Below, piece after piece: positions 44,041-53,360 of a stretch of 64,000 nt of DNA. Location of the stretch: positions 5,952,001-6,016,000 of the forward strand of contig NZ_AP022617.1 in NCBI RefSeq assembly GCF_010731575.1. Direction: 5' to 3'. Origin of the DNA: Mycolicibacterium monacense. Lineage in GTDB: Bacteria > Actinomycetota > Actinomycetes > Mycobacteriales > Mycobacteriaceae. Within the stretch, counting starts at the first letter, position 1. Each line of letters starts with the position of its first letter. Made by a program: the position numbers and the translations under genes. The notes under the pieces were generated by a model. The model did no database searches. It had not been told where the DNA came from and saw nothing but the letters and a program-made list of their open reading frames with translations.

Positions 44041-44117
44041 CTCCGCGCCGCCGCGGAGACAACCGAAAAGCCACACCCAGATCCGGCCCGTCGTGAGTAC
44101 GCCCGACGGGCCGGATC
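44041..44117. promoter_or_regulatory. Two strong hairpins upstream of the GCS2 gene
   Basis: CTCCGCG/CGCGGAG (44041-44047, 44052-44058) is followed by a perfect 14-bp inverted repeat, GATCCGGCCCGTCG (44080-44093) with its complement (44104-44117), spacer ten bases. The second ends 30 bases before the ATG. They could be a terminator plus leader structure or a large operator. No upstream ORF makes a simple terminator necessary. Confidence 0.5.
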
Positions 44118-44147
44118 AATGTTTCGAGAAGGGGTCGACGCGACACC

Positions 44148-45242
44148 ATGGCCGCCCATCCCACCGTCGGGGTCGAGGAGGAGTTCCTGCTCGTCGACCC
44201 CGATTCCGGCGCGCCGATCGCCCGCAACCGCGACGTCGCCCGGCACGCCGCCGATCGCGGAGTCGACCTGCAACTCGAGCTGACGTCGTGTCAGGTGGAG
44301 ACGGCGACCGGGGTGGCGAGCAGCATGGCCGATGTACGTGAGCAGCTGACCCACCTGCGGTCCACCGTCGCGCGCGCCGCCGACGACAGCGGGGCGCGGC
44401 TGCTGGCGGTCGCCGTACCGCCGACCGTGCCGCACGAATTTCCCGTCACCGACAATCCGCGCTACCACCGCATCGCCGAACGGTTCGGGATGCTGGCGCG
44501 CGAACAGGGGATCTGCGGTGCCCACGTCCACGTCGCCGTCCCCACCCGGGAGGTGGCCATCCGGGTGAGCAACCGGCTGCGCCCCTGGCTGCCGGTGCTG
44601 CTCGCGCTGACCGCCAACTCCGCGATCTACCGCAACGCTGACAGCGGCTACGCCAGTTGGCGGCGCATGCTGTGGGCGCGGTGGCCCAGCGCCGGGCCGC
44701 CGCCACACTTCGACTCCGCCGACGAGTTCGACGCGATGGTGCGGATGCTGCTGCAGTCCGGCGCCATGCTCGACGAGGGGCAGGTCTACTGGGACGTGCG
44801 CCCGTCGGCCGATTTCCCCACCATCGAGGTGCGCGTCGCCGACGTTCCCGCCACGGTCGCCGACACCGTGCTGTTCGCCGCGATCGTGCGCGCAACCGTC
44901 ATGACGCTGCTCGGGGACGAACGCGACGGCGCCGGGGTGCCCCGCATCTCGGCGCATGCGCTCGACGCCGCCTACTGGCGCTCGGCCCGTGACGGGCTGG
45001 ACGGGATAGCGATCGACCTGGCCGAGTCACACGCCCCGATGCCCGCGCGCGATCTGCTCGGCGTCCTCGTCGACCGCATCACCCCGGCGCTGCGCGCGGT
45101 CGGCGACCACGACCTGGTCCGCGACGGACTGGCACGGCTCGACGACGAGGGCAACGGCGCGATGCGTCAGCGCGCGGCGTGGCGGCGTCGCGGCGAGATC
45201 GCCGACGTGATCGACGCGGTCGCCGAGGCGACGCTGGCTTAA
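44148..45242 (+). CDS. GCS2/YbdK-family carboxylate-amine ligase
   Basis: A 364-residue ATP-dependent ligase of the glutamate-cysteine ligase 2 family. The N-terminal signature [26 protein letters not shown] and [13 protein letters not shown] are visible, along with [20 protein letters not shown]. It resembles the mycobacterial Rv0433-like ligases. Mycobacteria make mycothiol and ergothioneine, so glutathione synthesis is not assumed. Its stop overlaps that of convergent rskA. Confidence 0.88.
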   Translation: MAAHPTVGVEEEFLLVDPDSGAPIARNRDVARHAADRGVDLQLELTSCQVETATGVASSMADVREQLTHLRSTVARAADDSGARLLAVAVPPTVPHEFPVTDNPRYHRIAERFGMLAREQGICGAHVHVAVPTREVAIRVSNRLRPWLPVLLALTANSAIYRNADSGYASWRRMLWARWPSAGPPPHFDSADEFDAMVRMLLQSGAMLDEGQVYWDVRPSADFPTIEVRVADVPATVADTVLFAAIVRATVMTLLGDERDGAGVPRISAHALDAAYWRSARDGLDGIAIDLAESHAPMPARDLLGVLVDRITPALRAVGDHDLVRDGLARLDDEGNGAMRQRAAWRRRGEIADVIDAVAEATLA

Positions 45243-45970
45243 GTCAGGGGCAGTTCCGCGAACGCCGGCGACGTGGGCCGCTGCGAGCCGCCGGGTGGTT
45301 CGACGGTGAACGCCAGCGCCTGTGACGTCCCGATGTCGGACAGCACGGCGGTGGTCGACGGCGAGATCGCCTTGTCGTCCATCGTGCCCGCCGAATGCGG
45401 GCCGTCGGAGCCGACCAGCCACATCTGGTAGACGGTGCCCGGCTTCGGCGGAGCGACGTCGTTCATCACCAGCACCCCGGCGTCCCGTTCCTTGGAGAAC
45501 ACCACGGTCGCGGTGCCGCCGCCGGGGATCGGCCCCGACACGGTCTGGACATCCGGTGCGGCGAACACCTGATCCGCCGTCGTCGGGGAGACGGCAGGCC
45601 GCAGCGCCAGCCCCACGCCGAGCGCACCGAGGCCGACCACCGCCACCGCCGCGGCCGCCAGCACGGCCGTGCGCCAGCGCGACTCACCGCCCCGCCGTCG
45701 ACGCGCGCTGCCGAGGTCACGCACCGGATCGTCGGCGACCATCGCGAGCACGTTGTCGCGCAGGTGAGCGGGCGGTTCGGTGGCCGTGGCCGCCGACAGC
45801 ACCGCCATCGTCTCCCGGACCGAGCGCACCTCGTCGGTGAAGGCGTCCGCCACCTCGGGCGGTGCGGTGGCCAGCCACCGGTCGATCTCGAAGCGCTCGT
45901 CGATGGACACCGCATGCAGCGCATACGGCGTCGCGAGGTCGAGGAGATCGGTGTTGTTCGGCTCGGTCAT
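45239..45970 (-). CDS. rskA: Anti-sigma-K factor RskA
   Basis: A 243-residue membrane anti-sigma factor. The cytoplasmic N-terminal anti-sigma domain ([21 protein letters not shown]) is followed by one transmembrane helix ([19 protein letters not shown], about residues 105-125) and the extracytoplasmic RskA domain ([18 protein letters not shown]). The ATG overlaps the sigK stop by four bases. Release through regulated proteolysis is known for the family. Confidence 0.93.
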   Translation of the reverse strand: MTEPNNTDLLDLATPYALHAVSIDERFEIDRWLATAPPEVADAFTDEVRSVRETMAVLSAATATEPPAHLRDNVLAMVADDPVRDLGSARRRRGGESRWRTAVLAAAAVAVVGLGALGVGLALRPAVSPTTADQVFAAPDVQTVSGPIPGGGTATVVFSKERDAGVLVMNDVAPPKPGTVYQMWLVGSDGPHSAGTMDDKAISPSTTAVLSDIGTSQALAFTVEPPGGSQRPTSPAFAELPLT

Positions 45971-46548
45971 GACATGCCCAGACAGTTCTTGAGACCGCGG
46001 ATGCCGTCGCGCATCCGCGATTTGATTGTGGCCAGATTCGCCGACAGACGCTCGGAGACCTGGACATACGTCAGTCCCTCGTAATACGCCAGCTGGATCG
46101 CTTCGCGTTGCAGATCCGACAGCGATCCCATGCAGTCGACGACGCGACGGCGTTCGTCGAGCAGGATCACCGAGTCGGCGACGTGGTCGACGGGCGGGTC
46201 GACGCTCGCGGCGCCGTACCGGGACTCCCGCTGCGAGGCGGCCTCCTCCGAACGCACCCGGTCGACGGCGCGACGGTGCGCCAACGTCAGCAGCCACGCC
46301 ATCGGCGACCCGGCCTTGGGGTCGTAGCTGCCGGCCGACCGCCACACCTGCAGGTAGATGTCCTGAGTGGTCTCTTCGCTGTAGCCCGGATCCCGCAGCA
46401 CCCGGGTGACCATCCCGTACACCCGCGACCGGGTCCGGTCGTAGAGGGCCGCGAACGCATCGACATCCCGCTCGGCCACCTGCCGTAACAGTACGTCGAG
46501 GTCAGTGGTCACGAACGGTAGCCTAACCGGCTGGGTCAGGGCGGTCAT
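45967..46548 (-). CDS. sigK: ECF RNA polymerase sigma factor SigK
   Basis: A 193-residue ECF sigma factor closely resembling mycobacterial Sig[53 protein letters not shown] and [14 protein letters not shown] for region 4. It pairs with the adjacent RskA. An in-frame GTG at 46512 has TAGGCT eight bases before it, which would suit a leaderless start and remove 12 residues; the longer form is reported. Confidence 0.93.
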   Translation of the reverse strand: MTALTQPVRLPFVTTDLDVLLRQVAERDVDAFAALYDRTRSRVYGMVTRVLRDPGYSEETTQDIYLQVWRSAGSYDPKAGSPMAWLLTLAHRRAVDRVRSEEAASQRESRYGAASVDPPVDHVADSVILLDERRRVVDCMGSLSDLQREAIQLAYYEGLTYVQVSERLSANLATIKSRMRDGIRGLKNCLGMS

Positions 46549-46612
46549 CGATATGGCCGTCCCCGGACCCGGTGGCCCGAACAGATTGTCCCCGAACCCG
46601 TTCCGTGCGTCG

Positions 46613-47392
46613 TCACGCCTTTGCTCCCGAGTGCGCCACGGTGGCGGTCCTCAGCTGGGGCGCCCGCACGACCGCCCGGGGGGTGACGGGCACCCGGCGC
46701 GCCCGCAGGATCAGACCCTGCACCCGCAGGCTCAACGCGGTCATCTGCGGTGCCATTGGTTTGGTCATCTGCATCCGCAGCACCTGGGCTACGGTCGCGG
46801 GTCGGCGGGTGCCGCGCAACGTGTTGACGATGGCCGGCTGGTTCTCGCGGTGCAGGGAGATCGTCACGTCGAGGCCGTCATCGGGCCGGGGCGCCCGCAC
46901 CAGGTAGTAGCCGTCCATCCCGTTGAACGGCGAGGCGTAGAACCGTTTGCGCACCATCGTCGGGGTCGGACCGTCCGGCGGCATCAGGTAGGCGTGCCAC
47001 TCACCGTGGGTGTTGTGCACCTCGGCGATGACGTGACACAGCACACCGCGGGCGTCGTGACACCAGTACAGGCTCAGCGGTTTGAAGGCGTAACCGAACA
47101 CGCGCGGTTGCAGCAGTGCGGTGATCCGCCCGCCGCCGAGGTCGATCCCCCGCTGGGCCAGGAAGGCGTCGACCCGCGCCCGCAGCGTGTCACCGGCGAC
47201 GCCGTCGAAGTGGTCGCGGGCGTCGAACCGGGCGAGGGATCGCAGTCCGAGGGGCAGCTGCGGCAGTTCGTCGAGGTCGACGTACCAGCTGTAACTGTTC
47301 AGCTCGAAGTAGTGATGCACGGGTGCCCGGCGCAGGTGGGTGACGCGGGTCCGGTACAGCGCGGGCGTCGTTTTCGGTTCCACATCCTTCAT
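46613..47392 (-). CDS. DUF1365 family protein (Rv0448c-like)
   Basis: A 259-residue protein of the DUF1365 family (ALYRTRVTHLRRAPVHHYFEL, FGYAFKPLSLYWCHD, YLMPPDGPTPTMVRKRFYASPF). In M. tuberculosis its relative Rv0448c sits near sigK with a cyclopropane synthase-like and an FAD oxidoreductase gene, which are missing here. ATG 47392 is given; GTG 47383 may be the true start if the overlapping SigK-type promoter is used. Confidence 0.85.
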   Translation of the reverse strand: MKDVEPKTTPALYRTRVTHLRRAPVHHYFELNSYSWYVDLDELPQLPLGLRSLARFDARDHFDGVAGDTLRARVDAFLAQRGIDLGGGRITALLQPRVFGYAFKPLSLYWCHDARGVLCHVIAEVHNTHGEWHAYLMPPDGPTPTMVRKRFYASPFNGMDGYYLVRAPRPDDGLDVTISLHRENQPAIVNTLRGTRRPATVAQVLRMQMTKPMAPQMTALSLRVQGLILRARRVPVTPRAVVRAPQLRTATVAHSGAKA

Positions 47393-47417
47393 TCGGAGCC
47401 GATGTGCGGATGGATGG
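47389..47417 (-). promoter_or_regulatory. Candidate SigK-type promoter of the DUF1365 gene
   Basis: On the minus strand CCATCC (47412-47417) is followed after 15 bases by CCGAATGA (47389-47396), close to the mycobacterial SigK pattern CCATCC...CCGAATCA. A second CCATCC overlaps at 47408-47413. The -10 overlaps the annotated ATG. Transcription would start near GTG 47383. Confidence 0.55.
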
Positions 47418-47432
47418 TTATAGTTCCCTGCC

Positions 47433-49079
47433 GTGGCAGCGACCCTGTTCCGGAACGGGACGATCTGGACCGGTACGTCAGAATCCGTCGCCGAGGCGCT
47501 GCTGGTGGTCGACGGCGCCGTCGCCGCGGTCGGTGCGGACGCCACCGCCCGCACGGCCGACGAGGAGGTCGACCTCGACGGCGGGTTCCTGATGCCGTCG
47601 TTCGGTGACGGCCACGCCCACCCGCTGCTCGGTGGCCTGGAGGAGGTCGGCCCGCCGGTCCGTGGCTGCGGTTCGGTGGACGAGATCGTCGAGGCGGTGC
47701 GCGGGTACGCCGAGCGCCACCCCGAGGCCGAGTGGATCGTCGGCGCCTCCTACGACGGCAGCCTCGCCGAAGGTGGACTGTTCGACGCGCGCTGGCTCGA
47801 CGCGGCGGTGCCGGACCGCCCGGTCGTGCTGCGGGCCTGGGACTACCACACGGTGTGGTGCAACTCGGTGGCCCTGCAGCGCGCCGGCATCACCGCCGAC
47901 ACCCCCGACCCGGTGCTGGGGGAGATCCCGCACCGAGAGGACGGGTCGGTGCTCGGCACACTGCGCGAGTGGGGTGCCGTCGACCTCGTCACCGCGGCGA
48001 TGCCCGAACGCGACGAGGACATCCGGGTGGCCGCGCTCGGCACCGCGGCCGACTACTACCTCGCCCGCGGCGTGACGTGGGTGCAGGACGCCTGGGTCGA
48101 ACCCGGCGACGTCGAGACCTACCTCGCCGCCGCCCGTCGCGACGCGCTGCGCATCCGGTTCAACCTCGCGCTCTACGCCGATCCCCGGCACTTCGACGCC
48201 CAGCTGCCGCAGTTCGCCGAGGCCCGTCGCCGTGTCGACGAGCTGGCCGCCCCGCTGTTGACCGCGCAGACCGTGAAGTTCTTCGCCGACGGGGTGGTGG
48301 AGAACGAGACCGGTGCGTTGATCGAGCCGTACTGCTCGGGGCTGCACAACCATTCCAGGGGGCAGGAGCGTAGCGACCCGGGGGACAAACGGGGCATGCA
48401 GGTGTGGGAGGGCGATTCGCTGGCCGAATCCGTGCGCCGCGTCGACGAACTCGGCTTCCAGATCCACATCCACGCCATCGGCGACGCGGCGGTCCGCCAG
48501 GCCCTCGACGCCATCGAACACGCGATCACCGTCAACGGTCCGCGGGACCGCCGCCCCGTCATCGCCCACGCCCAACTCGTCGACGACGCCGACATCGACC
48601 GCTTCGCCCGGCTCGGCGTGATCGCGAACATGCAGCCGCTGTGGGCGCAGCTCGATCCGTTGATGACGGTGCTGACCGTGCCGCGGCTGGGCCCCGAACG
48701 CGCCGACCGGCAGTACCGGATGCGCACGCTCGACGAGGCCGGTGTGCTGGCCTTCGGATCGGACTGGCCGGTGTCCTCGGGCGCCCCGCTGGACGGGATC
48801 GCCGTCGCGGCGTCGCGGCGCACTGTCGACGGCACCCCGGAGGGTGGCTGGACCCCGCAGGAGATCGTGCCGGTCGAACGGGCCATGCGGGCCTACACCG
48901 CGGGCGTCGCGCGCCAGGCGTTCGCCGAAGGGCGGTGGGGCATACTCACTCCGGGCGCCAGTGCGGACCTGGTGTGGCTGAGCGCCGACCCGAGATCGAC
49001 GCCCGCGCTGGAGATTCCGGCGATCGAGGTGCGCGGAACGTGTCTGGCGGGCAAGCTCGTAGGGCCGTCGGCCCGCTGA
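47433..49079 (+). CDS. YtcJ-like amidohydrolase (amidohydrolase-3 family)
   Basis: A 548-residue metal-dependent hydrolase. Metal ligands are DGHAHPL (His61, His63), IHIHAIGDAAV, VIAHAQLVD and GSDWPVSSG. The C-terminal strand ILTPGASADLVWLSADP is typical. The family hydrolyses N-substituted amino acids or amides. It lies 11 bases upstream of an APC permease, so uptake and hydrolysis of an amino-acid derivative is a likely unit. GTG start. Confidence 0.87.
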   Translation: MAATLFRNGTIWTGTSESVAEALLVVDGAVAAVGADATARTADEEVDLDGGFLMPSFGDGHAHPLLGGLEEVGPPVRGCGSVDEIVEAVRGYAERHPEAEWIVGASYDGSLAEGGLFDARWLDAAVPDRPVVLRAWDYHTVWCNSVALQRAGITADTPDPVLGEIPHREDGSVLGTLREWGAVDLVTAAMPERDEDIRVAALGTAADYYLARGVTWVQDAWVEPGDVETYLAAARRDALRIRFNLALYADPRHFDAQLPQFAEARRRVDELAAPLLTAQTVKFFADGVVENETGALIEPYCSGLHNHSRGQERSDPGDKRGMQVWEGDSLAESVRRVDELGFQIHIHAIGDAAVRQALDAIEHAITVNGPRDRRPVIAHAQLVDDADIDRFARLGVIANMQPLWAQLDPLMTVLTVPRLGPERADRQYRMRTLDEAGVLAFGSDWPVSSGAPLDGIAVAASRRTVDGTPEGGWTPQEIVPVERAMRAYTAGVARQAFAEGRWGILTPGASADLVWLSADPRSTPALEIPAIEVRGTCLAGKLVGPSAR

Positions 49080-49090
49080 AGGGAGTTCTC

Positions 49091-50464
49091 ATGTCCTCGA
49101 CCACACCCCTGAACCCGTCCGTCGGGGAGGGTGAGGGACAGCTTCGCCGCGTGCTCGGCGTGCCGTCCCTGGTGCTGTTCGGCCTGGTCTACATGGTGCC
49201 GCTCACCGTGTTCACCACCTACGGGATCGTCACCGTGGAATCCGGTGGCCGCGTACCGCTGGCCTACGTGGTGACGCTGGCGGCGATGATCTTCACCGCG
49301 CGGTCGTATGCGCGGATGGCGGCCGCGTACCCGGTCGCCGGGTCGGCGTATGCCTACACGCAGAAGACGTTCGGCGCGCCCGTCGGATTCCTCGCCGGCT
49401 GGTCGCTGCTGCTGGACTACCTGTTCCTGCCGATGCTCAACTACCTCGTCATCGGCCTCTACCTCAATGCCGCGGTGCCCGCGATCCCGCAGTGGCTCAT
49501 CGTGGTGGTGACCATCGCCATCGTGACGGTGCTCAACATCATCGGCATCGTGTCCGTGGCGCGGGCCAACCTGCTCATCATCGCGATCCAGGCGATCTTC
49601 ATCGTGGTGTTCATCGTCATGGCGGTTGCGGCGGTCTCGGGTTCGGGAAGCGTCGACGTGATGGCGCCGTTCCGCGGCGACGGCACCGCGGACGGGATGG
49701 CCCCCGTCTTGGCGGGTGCGGCGATCCTGTGCCTGTCGTTCCTCGGGTTCGACGCCGTGTCAACGCTTTCCGAGGAGGCCAGGGACGCGCGACGCGATGT
49801 GCCCAAGGCCATCATGCTGGCGACGATCATCTGCGGCGTGCTGTTCATCATCCTGTCCTACGTATCGCAGCTGGTGTTCCCGTCGAATGCGTTCACCGAC
49901 GTCGACTCGGGTTCGCTCGACGTCATGCAGTCCGCGGGCGGGGCGTTCCTGGCGGCGTTCTTCACCGCGGCGTACGTCGCGGGCGCGTCGGGGTCGGCGC
50001 TCACGTCGCAGGCGTCGGTGGCGCGCATCCTGTACGCGATGGGGCGCGACGGTGTGTTGCCCCGCAAGGTGTTCGGGCATGTCTCGGTGAAGTTCGGCAC
50101 GCCGACGTGGGCGGTCCTGGTGATCTCGATCGTCTCGCTGCTGGCACTCGTGATCGACCTGGCGATCCTGGCCTCGGTCGTGAGCTTCGGTGCGCTGGTG
50201 GCTTTCTCGGCGGTCAACCTGACCGTGATCAAGCACTACTTCGTCGACGCCGGCGAGAAGAACGTGGTCAACAACCTGGTCTTGCCGTTGATCGGCTTCG
50301 TGCTGACGGTGTGGCTGTGGACGAGCCTGTCGGCCGAGTCGCTCACGATCGGATTGATCTGGCTGGCGATCGGCTTCCTGTGGCTGCTCGGCGTCACCCG
50401 CGGCTTCCGTCGCCCGACACCGGTCCTCGACCTGGAGGAGCTGCCGGCTCAGCCGGCGAAGTAG
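49091..50464 (+). CDS. APC superfamily amino-acid/polyamine permease
   Basis: A 457-residue transporter with about 12 helices. The helix-1 Gly region (FGLVYMVPLTVFTTYGIV), SYARMAAAYPVAGSAYAYTQ and SFLGFDAVSTLSEEARDARRDVP are typical of APC permeases. It follows the amidohydrolase in an operon with GGGAG before the ATG. Substrate unknown. Confidence 0.88.
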   Translation: MSSTTPLNPSVGEGEGQLRRVLGVPSLVLFGLVYMVPLTVFTTYGIVTVESGGRVPLAYVVTLAAMIFTARSYARMAAAYPVAGSAYAYTQKTFGAPVGFLAGWSLLLDYLFLPMLNYLVIGLYLNAAVPAIPQWLIVVVTIAIVTVLNIIGIVSVARANLLIIAIQAIFIVVFIVMAVAAVSGSGSVDVMAPFRGDGTADGMAPVLAGAAILCLSFLGFDAVSTLSEEARDARRDVPKAIMLATIICGVLFIILSYVSQLVFPSNAFTDVDSGSLDVMQSAGGAFLAAFFTAAYVAGASGSALTSQASVARILYAMGRDGVLPRKVFGHVSVKFGTPTWAVLVISIVSLLALVIDLAILASVVSFGALVAFSAVNLTVIKHYFVDAGEKNVVNNLVLPLIGFVLTVWLWTSLSAESLTIGLIWLAIGFLWLLGVTRGFRRPTPVLDLEELPAQPAK

Positions 50465-50465
50465 C

Positions 50466-51527
50466 TCACCAGGATCTTGCGGCCGCGACCAGCCCCTGCA
50501 CCAGCGCCGAGGTGGCGGGGGAGAGACCGTCGTCGCCCGGCAGCGGGCTGCGCGGGCTCAGGCCGCGCACCCGGGAGGTCAGTTCGAGTTGGGCGCCGCC
50601 GCCGCGCACCCGGTTGACCGGGTTGTCGGCGTGCAGCCCCCGCAACTCCGGCGGGATGTCGTCGAGGTCGGTGACGATCCGGTAGCCGGGGATCTCGACG
50701 TGCGCGGCGAGGTGCGCGGCCAGGGCCCGGTTGCCGCCGCCGGCCAGCAGTTCGGTGCTGCGCCCGATGCGGCCGTAGCCGTGCAGTGAGACGGCCACTT
50801 CGACGTGGTCGAGGAACTCCGCGAGTCGCGCCGACTCCGCGGCCAGGTACCGCGCCGACGGCAGATGGTGGGGGTACTGCGCGGGATGGCGCACCACGTA
50901 CACCGACGCGTCGGCGGCTTCGGCGGCGCGTTCGGCGATGACGTCGGTCATCTGCTCCAGCCCGCCGCCGTGGATCGCCAGGAACCCGAAGCGTGACCGC
51001 AGCACACTGTGTTCGGTGACCGCGGGGTCGGTGAGCAGCTCCGAAAGCGATTTGGGACCTTCGGTGTCCGCATGGTGCGGACGGTGCGGCCAGTGCATCG
51101 GATCCCACCGCCGCAGGAACTCCACCCAGCGGTGCGGCAGCCCGTGATGCAGTGCGCCGTCGATGATGCGTTCCAGGTAGCCGGGTCGCGGCGGGCCCGG
51201 TTCGATGCGGTGGTCGATGTACACCCACGCCGGTGCCGGACCGTCGTCCGTCTGCACGGTGAGCCGGTCGCGGCGGTACCGCACCGGAACCCCCTCGGCG
51301 CTGTCGAGTGTCGCGAGGTCGTGATCGGACACCTGCCACAGCACGCCGTGCACCTGTGCGCCGTCGACCGGTTCGACCGTGGCGACACCGCGTTCGTTGA
51401 TCAGCCAGTCGTGGTCGGCGAGGGTGGCCGGACGCGGGTCGGCGGCGTCGGGGCAGCGCTGCGCCATCTGCTGCACGCACAGGTTGGACCCGTACGCGAA
51501 GTAGGCGTGTCGACCAGGGCGCAGCAT
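50466..51527 (-). CDS. Fusion of gamma-glutamylcyclotransferase-like and poly-gamma-glutamate hydrolase domains
   Basis: A 353-residue protein with two parts. Residues 1 to about 130 are GGCT-like (FAYGSNL at 9-15, GVLWQVSDHDLATLDSAEG). Residues about 160-353 match the PGA hydrolase/phage-derived DUF867 type: FLAIHGGGLEQMTDVIAE, VAVSLHGYGR, GGNRALAAHL and DNPVNRVRGGGAQLELT. Both domains act on gamma-glutamyl bonds. One base separates it from mntH. Confidence 0.8.
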   Translation of the reverse strand: MLRPGRHAYFAYGSNLCVQQMAQRCPDAADPRPATLADHDWLINERGVATVEPVDGAQVHGVLWQVSDHDLATLDSAEGVPVRYRRDRLTVQTDDGPAPAWVYIDHRIEPGPPRPGYLERIIDGALHHGLPHRWVEFLRRWDPMHWPHRPHHADTEGPKSLSELLTDPAVTEHSVLRSRFGFLAIHGGGLEQMTDVIAERAAEAADASVYVVRHPAQYPHHLPSARYLAAESARLAEFLDHVEVAVSLHGYGRIGRSTELLAGGGNRALAAHLAAHVEIPGYRIVTDLDDIPPELRGLHADNPVNRVRGGGAQLELTSRVRGLSPRSPLPGDDGLSPATSALVQGLVAAARSW

Positions 51528-52754
51528 TCAGCCTGTCACGGTCAGATAGATGAGCACCACGTTCAAAAGACTAATCAAACCCGCGACAACCCAGCCCAGT
51601 GTGGTGGTGATGCGGTGGTTGACGTCGTCACCCATCACGGCCCGATCGCTGGTCAGCCGGATGAGCGGGATCAGCGCGAACGGGATCCCGAACGACAGCA
51701 CCACCTGCGACAGCACCAGGGCACGGGTGGGGTCCACGCCGATCGCGAGGATCGCCAGGGCAGGCACCAGCGTGACGAGGCGGCGCACCAGCAGCGGGTA
51801 GGTGCGGCGCAGCAGTCCGCCCATGATCATCGCGCCGGCGTAGGCGCCCACCGACGTCGACGCCAGACCGGATGCCAGCAGGCCGATCGCGAAGCACAGT
51901 GCCACGGCCGGGCCGAGCGTCTGCTGCACCGCGGCATGCGCGCCCTCGAGGGTGTCGGTATCGGACATTCCCTGCAGGTTGGTGGCGGCGACCAGCAGCA
52001 TCGACATGTTCACCGCCCCGGCGATCAGCATCGCCAGGCCCACATCGATGCGGGTGGCCTTGAGCAGCAGGCGCCGCCGGGCGCCGGGTTCGGCGTGGCC
52101 GTGGCGGTCGCGGGCCAGCCCGGAGTGCAGATAGACCGCGTGCGGCATCACGGTCGCGCCCAGCATCGCGGTCGCCAGCAGGACGCTGTCGGTGCCTTCG
52201 AAGAGCGGGATGAGGCCGCCGGCGACGTCGGCGACGGGCGGCGGTTCGACGAACACGCTCGTCAGGAAGCCGATGGCGATGATCAGCAGCAGACCGCTGA
52301 TCACCCGCTCGAAGTGCCGTTGACCGCGGCGGTTCTGCACCGCCAGCAGGGCCAGCGACACCGCGCCCGTGATCACGCCGCCGATCAGCAGCGGCAGGTC
52401 GAACAACAGGTACAGCGCGATCGCGCCGCCCACCACTTCCGCGAGATCCGTTGCCATGGCGACCAATTCGGCCTGTAGCCAGTAGGCGATGCGGGTCGGC
52501 GTGCGGGTGCGGCCCGCGACGGATTCGGGCAGCGATCGGCCGGTGACCAGACCCAGCTTCGCCGACAGGTACTGCACCAATCCGGCCATCACGTTGGCCA
52601 GCACGATGACCCAGACGAGCAGGAAGCCGAACTGGGCGCCGGCGCTGACGTTGGCCGCGACGTTGCCCGGATCGACGTAGGCGATCGCGGCGACGAACGC
52701 CGGGCCCAGGAGCAGCCACGTCGATCTGGTCCGACGGTCGGTGTCCGGCAGCAC
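51528..52754 (-). CDS. mntH: Nramp-family Mn2+/metal-proton symporter
   Basis: A 408-residue transporter with about 11 helices. Helix 1 carries the metal-binding DPGN (YVDPGNVAANV) and helix 6 the MPH motif (TVMPHAVYLHSGL). GTG start preceded by AAGGAA. An IdeR/MntR-like half-site lies 35 bp upstream. Metal specificity (Mn versus Fe) is inferred from the family. Confidence 0.92.
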   Translation of the reverse strand: MLPDTDRRTRSTWLLLGPAFVAAIAYVDPGNVAANVSAGAQFGFLLVWVIVLANVMAGLVQYLSAKLGLVTGRSLPESVAGRTRTPTRIAYWLQAELVAMATDLAEVVGGAIALYLLFDLPLLIGGVITGAVSLALLAVQNRRGQRHFERVISGLLLIIAIGFLTSVFVEPPPVADVAGGLIPLFEGTDSVLLATAMLGATVMPHAVYLHSGLARDRHGHAEPGARRRLLLKATRIDVGLAMLIAGAVNMSMLLVAATNLQGMSDTDTLEGAHAAVQQTLGPAVALCFAIGLLASGLASTSVGAYAGAMIMGGLLRRTYPLLVRRLVTLVPALAILAIGVDPTRALVLSQVVLSFGIPFALIPLIRLTSDRAVMGDDVNHRITTTLGWVVAGLISLLNVVLIYLTVTG

Positions 52755-52788
52755 CCTTTTCCTTCCTGCGGAGCAGCGAATAGAAAAG

Positions 52789-52799
52789 TTAGGTTAGCC
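52789..52799. promoter_or_regulatory. IdeR/MntR-like half operator upstream of mntH
   Basis: TTAGGTTAGCC matches the left half of the mycobacterial iron box TTAGGTTAGGCTAACCTAA; the right half is not conserved (GAAAACT follows). It sits 35 bp upstream of the mntH start. Metal-dependent repression is plausible but unproven. Confidence 0.45.
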
Positions 52800-52832
52800 G
52801 AAAACTCCCGTCAGGCGTAGGTGGGTACCGGC

Positions 52833-53069
52833 TCAGATGCCGAAGCCGATGATCAGGCCGCCGTAGCCCCAGCCGCCGTACGGCCAACCGTTGTTGGTCT
52901 CCGGTGGTGTGGTGACGATCTGTGTGCTGCCACCGGTCTCGCACTGCGTCGTGCGCGGACCGGTGTTCACGCACTCGGGCGCAGCCGTCGCAACGGGTGC
53001 CGTCAGGACGGTTGCGCCCACGATCGCAAAGGTGGAAAGTGTTGTGGCCGTAGGTAACCCGATGTACAT
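52833..53069 (-). CDS. Small exported protein of tandem family (member 1)
   Basis: A 78-residue protein with a signal peptide cleaved probably after APVATA. The mature part has ECVNTGPRTTQCET with two Cys, then TQIVTTPPETN and a Trp/Tyr/Gly-rich end (WPYGGWGYGG). The layout matches the two genes upstream, so the three form a tandem paralogous set. Function unknown. Confidence 0.75.
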   Translation of the reverse strand: MYIGLPTATTLSTFAIVGATVLTAPVATAAPECVNTGPRTTQCETGGSTQIVTTPPETNNGWPYGGWGYGGLIIGFGI

Positions 53070-53108
53070 CGGTGACCTCCAGGTACGGCCGGGTTGTCGT
53101 GGTGGCGA

Positions 53109-53354
53109 CTACCAACCGAAGACCAGTGCCGGTCCGTAGTAGTAGTCGTTCCACGGGTACAGGTAGTTGGTCTGCCCCGGCGAGGTGACGATCTGTGTGT
53201 TGCCCGGACTGCTGCACTGCGTGGTGGACCCACCGTAAGCGCCCTGACCGGTGGTCACGCAGTTCGGCTGGGCTGCCGCGGCAGGCGCCATCAGTACCGC
53301 CGCGCCGATACCCGCGGCTACGGCGAGCGGCGCGAAGCCGATGAACTTGTTCAC
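53109..53354 (-). CDS. Small exported protein of tandem family (member 2)
   Basis: An 81-residue protein, GTG start. The signal peptide ends near APAAAA. The mature part has NCVTTGQ and TTQCSSPGNTQIVTSPGQ, then LYPWNDYYYGPALVFGW. The Cys pair, TQIVTSP box and YPW-D-YYGPA ending are shared with its neighbours. Confidence 0.75.
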   Translation of the reverse strand: MNKFIGFAPLAVAAGIGAAVLMAPAAAAQPNCVTTGQGAYGGSTTQCSSPGNTQIVTSPGQTNYLYPWNDYYYGPALVFGW

Positions 53355-53360
53355 GATTCT

